Position numbers and translations under genes: made by a program | Notes under the pieces: model-generated | The model's database searches: none | Seen by the model: only the letters and a program-made list of their open reading frames with translations | What the model was told of the DNA's origin: nothing | Shown: piece by piece, positions 22,480 through 33,732 of the stretch | Numbering within the stretch: position 1 is the first letter of the stretch | Layout: the number at the start of each line of letters is the position of its first letter | Origin: Ophiosphaerella korrae | Taxonomy: Eukaryota; Ascomycota; Dothideomycetes; Pleosporales; Phaeosphaeriaceae | Length of the DNA stretch: 64,000 nt | Reading direction: 5' to 3' | NCBI GenBank assembly: GCA_028456385.1 | Contig: JALNQF010000109.1 | Span: forward strand, 62,001 to 126,000

Positions 22480-23466
22480 AATAGATTGGTCGATTGACTC
22501 TGTAAATTTTTATTTTGATCCAGACTAGGATTACGCCCTTTATTTGAAGGGTTGAGACTTGTAAGTGTCATAGAAAATCTAAATACCCAAATAAGTATGT
22601 AGGTGGAGTACCGGTATGCCTGCCACCCTGCCCAAGATTCGCGCTATTCGGCCTTCTATTTAACCGAGCATGTTCATTGGATGAAAAGGCTCCTGCTAGA
22701 ACATGCGACTTCCGGGCTAGGAACTAAATTCAACTGGCGCTCCAGTTCATATTACAGAATTATGGTTTCAATGGCCCAGAGCTTGATTGAAATTCGTGCT
22801 TTCGCTATTAGATATGATCACTGTCTAAGCAAAACGCTCGGTAACAATGAATGCTAAAGCTAGCTCAGTCCCGCAAAATGTAATTTTGAAGCTCTATCTT
22901 CATTCTGATAGTATTAAAAATATGCGTGAGAGGCCCGAATAATAATAGGTATAACCAATCTGCCGAGTACCTTGGGGAGATAAGTGGAGGTTACGTTTCC
23001 GCAATTCATGCTCACGCGTAGGCTAGGTAAGCCTAAACCCATAACGATATTCGAGCCTATGCTAGATACCCATTTGACGTGCCCGGCCCTTCCAAGGTTG
23101 GGACTCTTTGGTAACGCTAGAACTGCTCAGTGCTTTCATGACTGGAGAAGCTGCTGGCATGAAGTATCTGAAAATAATCATTTACACTGCATGGGGTAAA
23201 TGGATTTATCAAGGTTAATGCTTGTTTGTTCCCAGCTAACTGTTCTGTAATGGGAATGCTTATAAACCTCACAGTCTACATATATTTCATCATTAATCGC
23301 GTGATTAATGAAAATAACATTGACAACTGAATGATTTATGACACTACTAATGTATTCTTCTAACCCTCCGAACCGAACATGGTCGGTAAGTGAAAACAAT
23401 TGCACTAGTTGAACGGGTTGCAATATAGCGATACATAGAGACCTATATACTACCCTCATGCGAAAT
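22480..23466. other. Stretch without a supported gene
   Basis: AT-rich spacer. Open frames at 22603-22857 and 22984-23199 show no family motif and no splice support. Confidence 0.5.
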
Positions 23467-25007
23467 CTAGGTAGTTTTCTTCACAATCCCGTTTAAATTA
23501 ACTGGCACCGGAGCATATAGAGTACCATCACTTGCGTCCGAAGAAAGCCCCTTCTTCCACGTAGGTGTCCATCCTTCAGCTGGCTTGAGACCTGCGCCTT
23601 CAAAAGCCTGCTCAAAGTCATGAATGATGTCGGTGATATGCTCTAGGCCAAGGGAGATGCGTATCGGATCTGGCGTCACACCACCCTTGATCTTCTCTTC
23701 GTCTGGCATCTGTTGATGCGTCGTTCGCCATGGATGTATGATGAGCGTCTTTGCATCCCCAACATTGGCAAGATGCGAACATAGTTTCAGGTTGTCAACG
23801 ACAGCGGCAACCTCTTTGGTGTTACCAGCCACACCCTATATGGTATTAGCCAAAACACATTTTCGATATACTTAGTGGGCCAACTTAAAAATGTCAAGAC
23901 ACCACCCTGGCCTTTGGGGAGCACTCGCTGTGCAAGCTCGTAGTCCGGATGCGTCTCAAGCCCAGGATAATTGACCCAGCTGATACAGGGATGCTTTTGT
24001 AGCCAACGAGCAAGAGCAAGAGTGTTATATATGTGGCGCTCCGCCCTCAGTGCAATCGTCTCAAGGCCTTGGAGGAATAGCCAAGCATTAAAAGGGCTCA
24101 TACAAGGGCCGAGGTCACGCATAGCATCCATGCGTATCTTTGCAGAAAGACACTTGTATCCGTACATATCCCAGAACCACATGCCGTGGTAGCCGTCCGC
24201 GGGCTCAGTCCTGGAGAGGCGGTTAGTGCTTGTCGACACAAGTAGAGGGTGCATTTACATGCATGGGAATTTGCCGCTCGAAGACCAGTCAAAGTGACCA
24301 CCGTCAATAACAATACCGCCCATTGAAGTCCCATGTCCGCCAATCCACTTAGTGCAAGAATGGGTGACAATGTCGGCTCCAAGCTCTATCGGTTTGCAAA
24401 GAAATCCGCCCATCCCGAAAGTATTATCCACAATCAATGGAATACCGGCCTCGTGGCATACCTTGCTAATGGCAGCGATATCGGGTACATTGAATTGTGG
24501 GTTTCCGATTGTTTCAATGTAAACTGCGCGCGTCTTGTCGTCGATAGCATCCTTGATGTTTTGTGGATCTGACCCTTCAACAAATTTACAAGGAATGTTG
24601 AATTTCTTGAAGTAAACGCGGAATTGGTTGAATGTGCCGCCGTATAGATTCATCGTTGACACAAAGTTTTGACCGGGCTCACATATCGACGTGATAGCCA
24701 TGAATTGTGCAGCATGGCCTGATGCCGCTGCAACCGCGCCAACACCCCCTTCTGGCATTGCCATGCGCTGTTCAAAAACAGAGTTTGTCGGGTTCCCCAT
24801 ACGGGTGTAAACATACCCTTCCTTGGACCAGGCAAACTTTGATGCACCGTCCGCTGCGTCCTCGAAGTTGTATGCGCATGTTTGATAGAGAGGTAGAGCG
24901 CGGGAACCGTTGACAGGATCAGGCTCTTGAGCACCATGTAGAGCTAGCGTCTCAAACTCTGGAGCTTTCGTAACATTTCCCAGATGTCCTGAGACCATGG
25001 TGAGCAT
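23467..25007 (-). pseudogene. O-acetylhomoserine (thiol)-lyase-type PLP enzyme with a lost splice donor
   Basis: Exons 25007-24259, 24210-23889 and 23835-23467 would join in frame to 479 residues, the family's usual length. Motifs: YVYTRMGNPTN, AAASGHAAQF, NLYGGTFNQF, VDNTFGMGG, the PLP-lysine segment HSCTKWIGGHGT, MSPFNAWLFLQGLETIALRA and [20 protein letters not shown]. The family replaces the acetyl group of O-acetyl-L-homoserine with a sulfur, or in specialised members a carbon or nitrogen, nucleophile. The last intron should start right after the VLTF codons at 23888, but the donor reads TTAAGT instead of GTAAGT. Read-through ends about 34 codons later and loses the last 123 residues. A weak GT inside the exon would splice in frame but delete VLTF. 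Several family positions are unusual (TCAYNFEDAADGASKF), suggesting a specialised paralog and not the housekeeping enzyme. Confidence 0.7.
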
Positions 25008-25541
25008 TGGAAGCGTGTTAGTTTTGTACAGAAAGAAATCTAGGTAGAAGTGTGGAAAGGTATTGAATCCACAATTGCTGGCAGAGCGACTGATCTTAAG
25101 TCTCTCGCCGATTCATGGGCTATATACTCCAAACTGGTGAACGTTACCGTGTCCTACGGTTGCCTCCGGTAAACACACTGTGATCATGTGCACGATCACG
25201 ACAAACCCACCCAAAGTGCTCAGTATTGCCCCAAGAATATGCCATGTTCCCAACATTTCCCACTAAAAGCCCCTATCCTCTGTTTAAATTATCATAATTG
25301 TATTGCGAGTTTTGACAGATAAGGTGTTGAGGTGAAAGCTGACTGAGATGCCGAAGATGCCGTCCGGCACCCCACTTTCCCCCACACTTGAGCACCACTT
25401 TGTGCACCTTCATTCGTCCACAGCATACATGATCAAAGAATTTAGTATCACCGAATCGGCTACGTTATTTTTCATTTATTTTCTTCTTTGTAGAACAAGC
25501 TCTGCACGAAATTGCATATCATCGCTAATATATCCTTACAG
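25008..25541. other. Spacer between PLP-enzyme gene and nitrilase gene
   Basis: Holds the promoter of the PLP-enzyme gene and the nitrilase 3' end. No open frame is supported. Confidence 0.4.
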
Positions 25542-26774
25542 CTACTTAAACGTGACACTCACACCAGACTTAGTATTGACTCTCAACTCGCTACGCCATA
25601 TTAGCCTTAAAGTATTCGAAGGTTGCGTGTTGGCTGGTTTTCTTACAATACATCAGGCCGGGAATAAGACCCAACAGCGTCAAAATCCATCTGGCTAAGT
25701 TAATACGTATGAACGCCAAAATTTATCGATGTACATACTCTAGACTCAATTAGTTCTTCGCTGCTCAAGCTGGCAAACACAATCGTTTCCTTATCCCAGA
25801 CTGGTTCAGCCAAGAATTCCCCTAGAGGTCCTACTACACACGATCCACCATGGCTGAGGATAGCATCGGGCGTCCACGGTGATCCGTCTGACTGGCGATC
25901 ATGGCTCTCTGGTGCGAATGGCGGGTAGTCTGGAGGAAAATCCGAAACCTTGCAAAACTGGTTTACTGATATCACAAAACATCGGCCTTCTTTCGCAATA
26001 TGTTGCATAGATGCAACCCAGGTGGGCGGATCATCTGCGTTGGGGGCAATATATATCCTGCGAGAGACATCAGTCAATCAGAGTACGAACCAAGTTGATT
26101 TTGACGCACTCGACTCCCTGTTGGTAGAGCGCTAGCCGTGCCACAGGCATGTAATTCTCCCAACATATAAGACCCCCAACCTTACCGAGGTCTGTGTCGA
26201 TTACCTTTAACCCGTCTCCTGCGCCACGGCCCCAAACGAGCCGTTCAGCTGCGGTCGGTATCAACTGAGAGAATTTGTTAGCTAGATTCTACCAAGGTTG
26301 TGGGAGGCACACCTTTCGATGAGCCGAAAGCAAGGCCCCATCTCTCCCAATCAAAACACTAGTGCAATACAGCGTTGCACCTCCAGATTCGTCTTTCTCA
26401 ATTATTCCAACTGAAAGGAGGATATTGTTCTTGTCTGCGATTGCTCGCAGCAAGTCGAATTCGGGCGATGAGAGACTTATCGCAGACTCGTAGTATCTTG
26501 CAAACCATTTGCGACCTCTAGGATCTCGGGCACAAACAGTGGCATCAAATGCATACCGCCAGGGATATGCAGATAGAAAACCTTCGCTGTGACCAATCAG
26601 AAGAACCCGATACAGCATAAGAAAAGGGGGGTTGACATACGGTAAAATGGCTAGATCGGCGTCTGATGCTGCTGCTTCCGCAACAAGTGTGGATAGCTTT
26701 TGAATGCTCTTTTGTAAATCAAAGGCAACTGGCGCTGCTTGTATCGCAGCGACTTTGATAGTTCCGGATCGCAT
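25542..26774 (-). CDS. Nitrilase (C-N hydrolase superfamily, branch 1)
   Basis: Six exons join exactly in frame: 26774-26641, 26586-26313, 26264-26110, 26057-25739, 25690-25647 and 25590-25542, giving 324 residues, the normal nitrilase length. The catalytic triad is complete: Glu46 in ILPEGFLSAYPW, Lys136 in HRKLIPT and Cys170 in GGLICWENYMP. Other family segments are RGRKWFARYYESAI, GVEIYIAPNADDPPTW and the C-terminal YSRPDVFEL. Branch-1 nitrilases turn a nitrile into an acid plus ammonia, and some fungal relatives hydrate cyanide. Which applies here cannot be told from the motifs. It sits between the PLP enzyme and the homoserine acetyltransferase and is divergent to the latter, so a role in the same pathway is a fair inference. 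It is the only undamaged gene of the four. Confidence 0.88.
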
Positions 26775-27379
26775 ATTTCTTGAATGTAAGATTGTAAAAT
26801 TTTGGTTGAAAAAGAATTTCACGTCAAGGCAAAAGATACTGACCAACAAGCAATATTTTTGCGACTAGGAAAGCCACTGCACGATGAACGGGCAAGTCGC
26901 CGGCTTTAGCCCGTGGACTCGGACACACCCCAGTGCCGAAAGATAGGTATTGCGGCACAATAATGCATATGCGCCGACATGACTAATCTGTATGCAGGCA
27001 AGAGTAGATATATGGAGCCAAGGTATCTCGGCGTTTTGTGGAATGATATCTGGCCGCCGATAAGTTCAAAGAAATGATATGATCTTTTTTGTGAGCAAGT
27101 GAGTGACCAAATGTATCCACACTTATGTTATCCGACGGATCTAGACGTACCCAAAGTAGGGGTTTCCCCTGTCCTCGACTGGCCATGTGTCCGCATCAGA
27201 GAAGACTATGTGAGACCTTGAGTTTCAGTCTACTTCCTTGGGCGTAATAGCAACTGAAATCGAAAATGACAAGTTCTCATAATCCCGTCCCTTGCACCTC
27301 AGACTTAGGATCGATCGTACTAAAAGGTATATTGTTTTCATGGTCCTTTTACCAGCAACTTCAACACTAATTCTACTTC
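26775..27379. promoter_or_regulatory. Divergent intergenic region, nitrilase / homoserine O-acetyltransferase
   Basis: About 600 bp separate the two start codons, so the genes may share a two-way promoter. I see no confident TATA box or a repeated factor site. Confidence 0.4.
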
Positions 27380-28680
27380 ATGGCATCTTCAGACTCCTAT
27401 TATGCCAGTCTAGTTCAAAACAAGAAGACCATAATTATACTGAAATTTACCCTCGAGTCAAACATCACATTGAATCAAGTTTCAGTCGCCTATTCGACAT
27501 GGGGAACTCTAAATGAACGCGGAGATAATGCCCTCGTCATTTGCCATGCTATGACTAGCAGTAGTGATGCCCTGGATTGGTGGCGCCCCTTGATGGGGCC
27601 CGGAAAGGCATTGGACTATAAACGATACTTCATCTTTTGTGGAAATGTACTTGGTTCTCCATACGGGTCTGCCTCATGCCTATCAAAGAATCCAGCGACA
27701 GGAAAAATGTTTGGGCCCACCTTCCCTGATACCACGATACGCGACGATGTTCGGTAAGAAAGCTTCTATTGTAACGAAATGAACAAGATACAAACTAATG
27801 TTATTGGCGGTTCCATGGGCGGGATGCACACACTTGAATGGCCACTGTGCACACCACCCGGCTATATTGGAAATATTATACCAATCGCAACATCTGCATA
27901 TCAAGGTGCCTGGGAGATGGCATGGGGGAGACACAAAGGCAGGCAATTTATGCTGATCTGCATTCAAAAATGGGTGGTATCCGCCTAACCCCCAAGGACA
28001 ACCAAGAAGTGGGCTGGGAACCGCCAGAATGATTGGAATGTTGACCTACAGATCATTTGATTCATTTGAGGCTCATTTTGGCAGAAAGGTTACGGTCCCG
28101 GCGAAACGAAGTCTTAACCAAACTACTCTGCCAACACCACCGCTATCAGAGACTGGGAGTGTGTCCTCGGATGCTAGTGAGACAGAATATGGCTTGCCCT
28201 TATCCTATTCAGCGCATAAATATCTGGAATATCAGGCGGACAAGTTTCTTAACCGCTTTGACGCAAATTGTTATATACATCTTACTAGAAAGATGGACAC
28301 ACATAATGTGACCAGAGATCGACGAGGACCAAGCGATTCAATTCACACACCGACAACCCAGATGCTAAAGGAATCATTAAGCGCCATTCCCCAAGGGAGC
28401 CTCGTTATTGGTGTTTATTCAGATATGTTGTTTCCATTGCAACAGCAAAATAAGATTGCGGAATGCCTATCTAATGCTTCGTTGGAAATCTTGCAGAGTC
28501 AGGATGGCCAAGATGGATTTCTGTTAGAATTTGGACGCCTGACTGAACTCATCAAAGAGCATCTGGAAAAAAAGATGTGCGTGGGTTTATGGTGGTGTTG
28601 TAAAAAATCTGGATGCAAAGGCCCCGGCCATCATGGGTATTGTGAGTAGAGTATTTGGTGAGATCGATGATATGGAGTAA
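27380..28680 (+). pseudogene. Homoserine O-acetyltransferase (MET2/MetX type), inactivated
   Basis: The ATG at 27380 leads into family sequence: YYASLVQNKKTIII, VICHAMTSSSDALDWWRP, FIFCGNVLGSPYGSAS, TIRDDVR, nucleophile elbow VIGGSMGGMHTLEW, GETQRQAIYADLH, GLGTARMIGMLTYRSFDSFE and KFLNRFDANCYIHLTRKMDT. The enzyme makes O-acetyl-L-homoserine from homoserine and acetyl-CoA. Lesions: in-frame TAA at 27755-27757; a one-base loss in the G5 run 27924-27928; a one-base loss in the A5 run 27966-27970; and CAA (Gln) in place of the catalytic His in DGQDGFLLEF (family DGHDGF). A frame change near 28580 shifts the C-terminal end into the neighbouring frame. The two indels lie in homopolymers and could be assembly errors, but the TAA and the His loss are substitutions. 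Confidence 0.8.
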
Positions 28681-29275
28681 GGGATTTACCATAGCAATTA
28701 GGAGTGAGAGGGAAATTCAGAAATTCCCTCACTCGAAATTCGCTCAAAAATGCATCTTAGTGATCATCATAAATTCAACACCACATGAGGTTGGATCTGT
28801 AATTATCCACACATACAACTTTCCTGTTCGCCATTTTCATTCACCTTGTCAAAACAATAGAAGTGACCAAAGCACCGCCTTGCTATGTGCCCCTAACTGA
28901 ATTTTAGAGCTTGTTTGAGAATTTTGGTTGCATCAGAGTGTATGCAATAAGGTCACAACGCCTCCAAGTTTCCTTAGGTAGCTTCGGGAGGTTATCAATC
29001 ACACCACTCTTCCAAAGGAGGCTCATATCTATCCTTGACATGCCGAAGGCAAGATGCCGATAAGGTAAGACTGCCGCGGGAATTGACGTACCTACCCGCG
29101 GCCACTAGGGTGTACCGTCTCACTGGAATTTGAAGAACTAAACATGCATGCACACGGATTCTTCCTTGTATCAACGATACCTTTTCCATGTCATCCAGAT
29201 GACACAATAATACATATATATATGTTTAGGTTTGTTCGGTTGTTGGTTCAAGCACAATTTTCCAAATCTTCTCCT
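28681..29275. other. Spacer upstream of the aspartokinase gene
   Basis: Same-strand gap of about 600 bp. Short frames only. Confidence 0.4.
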
Positions 29276-31092
29276 ATGGCACCAATACACCCCAAACCTT
29301 GGCTGGTTCAGAAGTATGGGGGAACGAGCATTGGGAAAATCCTTCCAGCCATTACTCATTCTATCATCCCCTCATACTTAGAGACGCATAATGTTGCCAT
29401 AGTATGTTCTGCCCGTTCTGGCACAATGAAGTCAAAGGGTACTACAAGTCTGTTATTAAATGCCATCCAAGTTGCAACGTCGAGAGACACACGCGTTGCT
29501 GAGCTGGGCAAAATGATTGACGCGATCAAAAATGAGAGTCTGATGGCTGCACAAGCAGCTGTTGGTGAAAGCTCGGTGGATACACTACAAACAGTACAAA
29601 TTCAGATTAAGAAAGACTGTGAGAGGTTGCGAAGCTTGCTTAGAGCCACCATGATGCTAGGAGAGATTTCAGATCGCACGACCGATCGCGTACTTGCAAT
29701 TGGCGAGACTCTCTCATGTCGTATAGTGGCTGCGTCTTTAGAATCACAGGTATGGCAATTTCTGTGGCTTCTGCATTCATTTCCTAATAAATGAAGGGTA
29801 TTCCTTCCAAGGTTGTCCTTCTTGAGGACATCATAGAAGGAACATATGGTGATGATCATCTGAAACTGAGCACTATGTTCAAGAAGCACCCAGGGAAATT
29901 TCTTCGCGGTGTAACAGAGTCGATTAGGGGAAGAATTCAACTGTGCGAGGGAAGCGTACCTGTGATAAGTGGCAAGCTATTACCTAGCTGAGACCTAAGC
30001 CCCTCTGCTGACCATGCAAAGTTTCTTTGGCGCCATACCAGGCTCCTTGATCAAAAACGTCGCTCGAGGATATTCAGATCTTTGTGCAGCTCTTTGTGCA
30101 ATTAGTCTAAATGCCAGCGAACTTCAAATCTGGAAAAAAGTCGACGGAATCTTTACGGTCGATCCACGCAAGGTAAAAGTGGCTCGATTATTAGCCACTG
30201 TAACAAGCGAAGAAGCAGCAGAACTCACGTATTATGGAAGCAAAGTCATTCATCCCTTGACAATCAAGCAGATCGATGGAGCAGGAATATCTCTTCGATT
30301 AAAGAATGTCATGAACCCACATGGAGAAGGAACTATCATCCACCCATCCGAAAAGTTTTCGCCAACCTCACTCATGACAGATATGAATTCCGTATCCGAA
30401 GATAATAGCCATGTGGCAAATCCAAAGATAGATTTCGTGATCGCAAATGGATACTATGGTTCAATTCAATTTCGTCGCAGGCCAACAGCCATTACTGCGG
30501 TAAGTATTTTCTCATCTAAACGCATGATTGCAAAATACGTCCGCTAATATGTTCTCATTCGTATAGAAGGACTACATAATCATTTTGAACATTCGATCCC
30601 ATGGTACAGTACCACCAACGACCTTTCTGAATCATGCCAGCAACTGCCTATCAGTCTACGACCTTACAATCGACCTCATCAGTAGCAGTCAGCAGATGCT
30701 AAGCCTTGCTATATGTACCCCGGAACCACATGCCTTGAGTCAAACCATACTTGGCATAGAAGCAATCGGACATGTTGATATCCTCCACAACATGTCAATT
30801 GTGTCCACCATTGGACACCGCATGCGCAATGTAGTAGGTGTTGGCGCAGAGATATCCCCTTCGCTGGCGAGTTCGAGGGTGAACATTTACTTGATTAGTC
30901 AAGGGGCAAGCGAAATTAATATATCGTGGGTACTCAGTTAGAGAGAGAAAAGCTGAGCTAACTGTAGATAGATTCGTGATCAAGTCGAAGGATGTACAAG
31001 TAGCGATGGAAGCTGTTCATGAAAACGTACTCGGTATCCCGCGGCAAGGGGAACGGGAAAATGCGTTCGTGAAGGGGCCACGGCTGTACTAG
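29276..31092 (+). pseudogene. Aspartokinase, with one damaged exon junction
   Basis: ATG 29276 starts MAPIHPKPWLVQKYGGTSIGK, the kinase phosphate-binding motif. Then come VCSARSGTMKSKGTT, DRVLAIGETLSCRIVAASLE, FFGAIPGSLIKNVARGYSD, WKKVDGIFTVDPRKV and SEEAAELTYYGSKVIHPLT. C-terminal ACT repeats carry VNIYLISQGASEINIS, and the last exon reads FVIKSKDVQVAMEAVHENVL. Introns near 29750, 30500-30567 and 30926-30971 splice well. The junction at 29970-30021 (before FFGAIPG) does not: no GT donor in the right phase exists, and a GC donor is one base out of phase, as if one G had been lost from a GG(G) run. The enzyme phosphorylates aspartate, the first step to homoserine. With ACT domains intact, feedback control would be expected. 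It looks like a specialised paralog, now damaged or mis-assembled. Its stop lies only 11 bp from the stop of the convergent HAD gene. Confidence 0.72.
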
Positions 31093-31103
31093 ATCTTGGT
31101 TGG

Positions 31104-31826
31104 CTATCCAAAGTTCTTCATCTTTTCCAGCAATTCATCCATGCTCTTTGCATATACATCAAATTCTCCAAAGACCTCCGTGACTGGGTCATGTTCTTCA
31201 AAATCCAAATAAGCTGTTTTGAAACCCGCTTTTCTCGCTGCCATCAAATCCCAGGAATGCGCCGCCACAAACCAACGCTCTCCATCAGCATTTCCTAGCC
31301 CACGGCTGGACAGATGGCGGTTCGCATTTTCATACACTCTAACATCGGGCTTCGCAATCTTCAGATCGTCGCAGCTGAGTAGATGCTCAGCATCCAGCTC
31401 AATGCCCGCAGCATGATAATAATTCAGTGAGACATCCGTACTCCCGTTGGTAACGCCATACACATCCCAGCCCGCCTCTCGCAAACCGTCAAAAGCGCGT
31501 TTTAGCCCATTTCGAGGCCCCATGCTCTTAAAGGCCTTCATCACGGCCGCAACATCGTCATCGCTGACTGCTTCGGCGGAGAGATCGACGATGCGACATG
31601 CGCGTGGGAAGGTCAATTTGAGAATTTCAGCGATGGGCTTGTATAAGCCACACAGGCTGGCATATGTGAAGTCGCGCTGAGCGGCGTAGAACCAGGCGAA
31701 GAAGAGTGTCTTGGGATCGACGGCAACGGTGGACAGTTTAGCGCCTAGGTGATGTTGGATGGCATCGATGGGCGCATCAAAGTCGAAGCAGGTGCCAATC
31801 ACATCAAATGAGATGGATTTCGTCAT
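31104..31826 (-). CDS. HAD-superfamily hydrolase (haloacid dehalogenase type II-like)
   Basis: A single exon starting MTKSISFDVIGTCFDF; an ATG two codons upstream is also possible. 240 residues. Motif I is FDVIGTCFD with the nucleophilic Asp, motif II lies around YGVTNGS, and motif III-type lysine in IAKPDVRVYE. WFVAAHSWDLMAARKAGFKT is the typical motif IV region of 2-haloacid dehalogenase-like fungal proteins. The substrate is unknown; many relatives act on phosphorylated metabolites, not halogenated acids. Intact, and GC-richer than the cassette to its left. Confidence 0.82.
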   Translation of the reverse strand: MTKSISFDVIGTCFDFDAPIDAIQHHLGAKLSTVAVDPKTLFFAWFYAAQRDFTYASLCGLYKPIAEILKLTFPRACRIVDLSAEAVSDDDVAAVMKAFKSMGPRNGLKRAFDGLREAGWDVYGVTNGSTDVSLNYYHAAGIELDAEHLLSCDDLKIAKPDVRVYENANRHLSSRGLGNADGERWFVAAHSWDLMAARKAGFKTAYLDFEEHDPVTEVFGEFDVYAKSMDELLEKMKNFG

Positions 31827-32226
31827 TTCCAATCTGGGCTGCTAAGTTAGGACAGGGTTGAGATGGGAGAATTGATGATGTGGTCAAGGCGCACACGCGT
31901 GGCTTTAGTAAGGTAGGGACACCGGAATCTAGATCGTGTGTGTCCTATGACGTCAAAAGTACTAAGGGTCGTTTCTATCACAGCTTGTAAATATATTCCT
32001 ATGCTTGACCACGCACCGACAGTGTTAGAAGGGCAGATACAGGGCTTGAGACGGAGTGATTGAATTGGGCCAGGCCCACGTGCTCAAAAACGAAAGGCGC
32101 TATTCCATATTGAGCGTTTATCTTGGCCGTTAGCTGTATCAGCATTAGACATGACCGAAATGCCATCTTTGTCCTCATCTCGCATTTCCTCAAATCACAG
32201 ATATTCCCTAGGCAAAGACAGCTAAA
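31827..32226. promoter_or_regulatory. Divergent intergenic region, HAD hydrolase / paraoxonase-like esterase
   Basis: About 400 bp between opposite start codons. A TGACGTCA-like word (CTATGACGTCAAAAG) near 31945 is a possible bZIP/CREB-type site. Confidence 0.4.
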
Positions 32227-33732
32227 ATGCCTAGCACCGGAACATCAATCTACTACGCTCTAGTCGTCGCGTGGGGAGCATCATTCTATCAATTTTATCT
32301 GCGTGATTTATTCAGCACCACCCTTGGCATTGGTCGTGTGATACAGCCCATCGAGGACTTCCCATTTATATGTCGCCGCATCGAACACCCTAGATTGGAG
32401 GCCTGTGAGGATTTGTGGCTGGATAACCAAGCCAGAGTTTTGTATGCGGCATGTGCCGGAACCAGTCCAGGACGGTTGGAATGGAATCAGGCGTGAGTTT
32501 ACCGAGAGGAAGATGAATCAAAAGTTACCAGTTTGAATGGTACCTCGTATTCTAACAGCCTTGACAGGATGGGGAAATTCAATGCATCGGGTCGACGACC
32601 AGGCGGATCTGAAATCATTGCCTTGGACATCGATGAGCCTGGCGTGGATGGACTGTTCAATCTTCGTTCTATAAAGCCCATTGGTTACGCTGGAGCTAAT
32701 GGCGACGACTCTCTCGATCTTCTCGGTTTCGATGCCGAGATTCTAGACGGCGACACCATTAATTTCTACTTTGTGAACCAACGCCCCCCTATCGGCCCGT
32801 TCAACAACTTTATCGACGCGTCTGTCCTTGGTGCAAATTCCACCATCGATGTTTTTGAAATGAGGCGCGGAGAAGAAACCATGCGTCATCTCAGAACAAT
32901 TTGGTCAAGCGAAGTGTTCACGCCAAATCGAGTTGCTGTTTTAGGTGGCGGGAATTTTCTCGTAACCAACGACCACTCGACGAAGACTGGATGGGTAAAC
33001 TTAGAGGCGAAATGTATTATATACTCTCTTACTAATATGGTTGTAGCGCAAGAATCTCGACTACTTCATCGGCGGTGGCAACGTTGCATACTGCGCTCTT
33101 AACGGCGACTGTCACACGGCCGTTACCGGCACCGAGGAAATACCCTTGCCACTGTATTCTCAACCGCAGCCACTCTATAAAGCATACCTTGATCAAGCCC
33201 TCTCTGCTTTGCCCAAACCAGGCCTCAAATTCCCAAATGGCCTCACTCGCGGCTTCGACAACCTCATCTATGTGCCTTCGGCCGTTGACGGTCGTATTCG
33301 CGCGTACGCACTTACCAAAGACAACATGCTTCAACTTGTCGACACTATTTTCGTCGGTATGCCAATCGACAACGTGTCCCCGGATGCCAATGGGGATTTG
33401 TACGCGGCCGGATTTCCGGCTCTGCCCGCAGATCTGAAGGGTTTTGCAGATCCGCTCAATTTGCCAGCACCAGCCAGTGTGCTGAGAATTAGGAAGACAG
33501 TAGATGCGGGGCCGGAGGGTGTTCGCAGCGTGGACTATCGGGTTGAGAAAGTGGTTGAGGATCGTGAGGGGAAAATCATGTCGGGCGTAACGACTGCCAG
33601 ACACGATGCTAAGACAGGGAGGTTATTTATGGGTTGTAAGTCTAAACCACACGTTTTGGGATGTGAGATATTGGTTAACCACGTTGTTTAGCTGCCGTGT
33701 ATCCTTTTTTGGTAGTATGTGATCCTAAATAA
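32227..33732 (+). CDS. Paraoxonase/arylesterase-like (SMP-30/gluconolactonase fold) protein
   Basis: Four exons join in frame: 32227-32492, 32568-32994, 33047-33635 and 33692-33732, giving 440 residues. The start (TSIYYALVVAWGASFYQF) is an N-terminal anchor or signal, as in mammalian PON. Beta-propeller calcium-site segments appear in order: ACEDLWLDNQARVLYAAC, NFLVTNDHSTKTGW, FPNGLTRGFDNLIYVPSA and MPIDNVSPDANGDLYAAG, with the typical last strand MGSAVYPFLVVC. Family enzymes hydrolyse lactones and aryl esters with calcium. The substrate here is unknown. The gene is intact and convergent with METTL16, the two stops about 175 bp apart. Confidence 0.85.
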
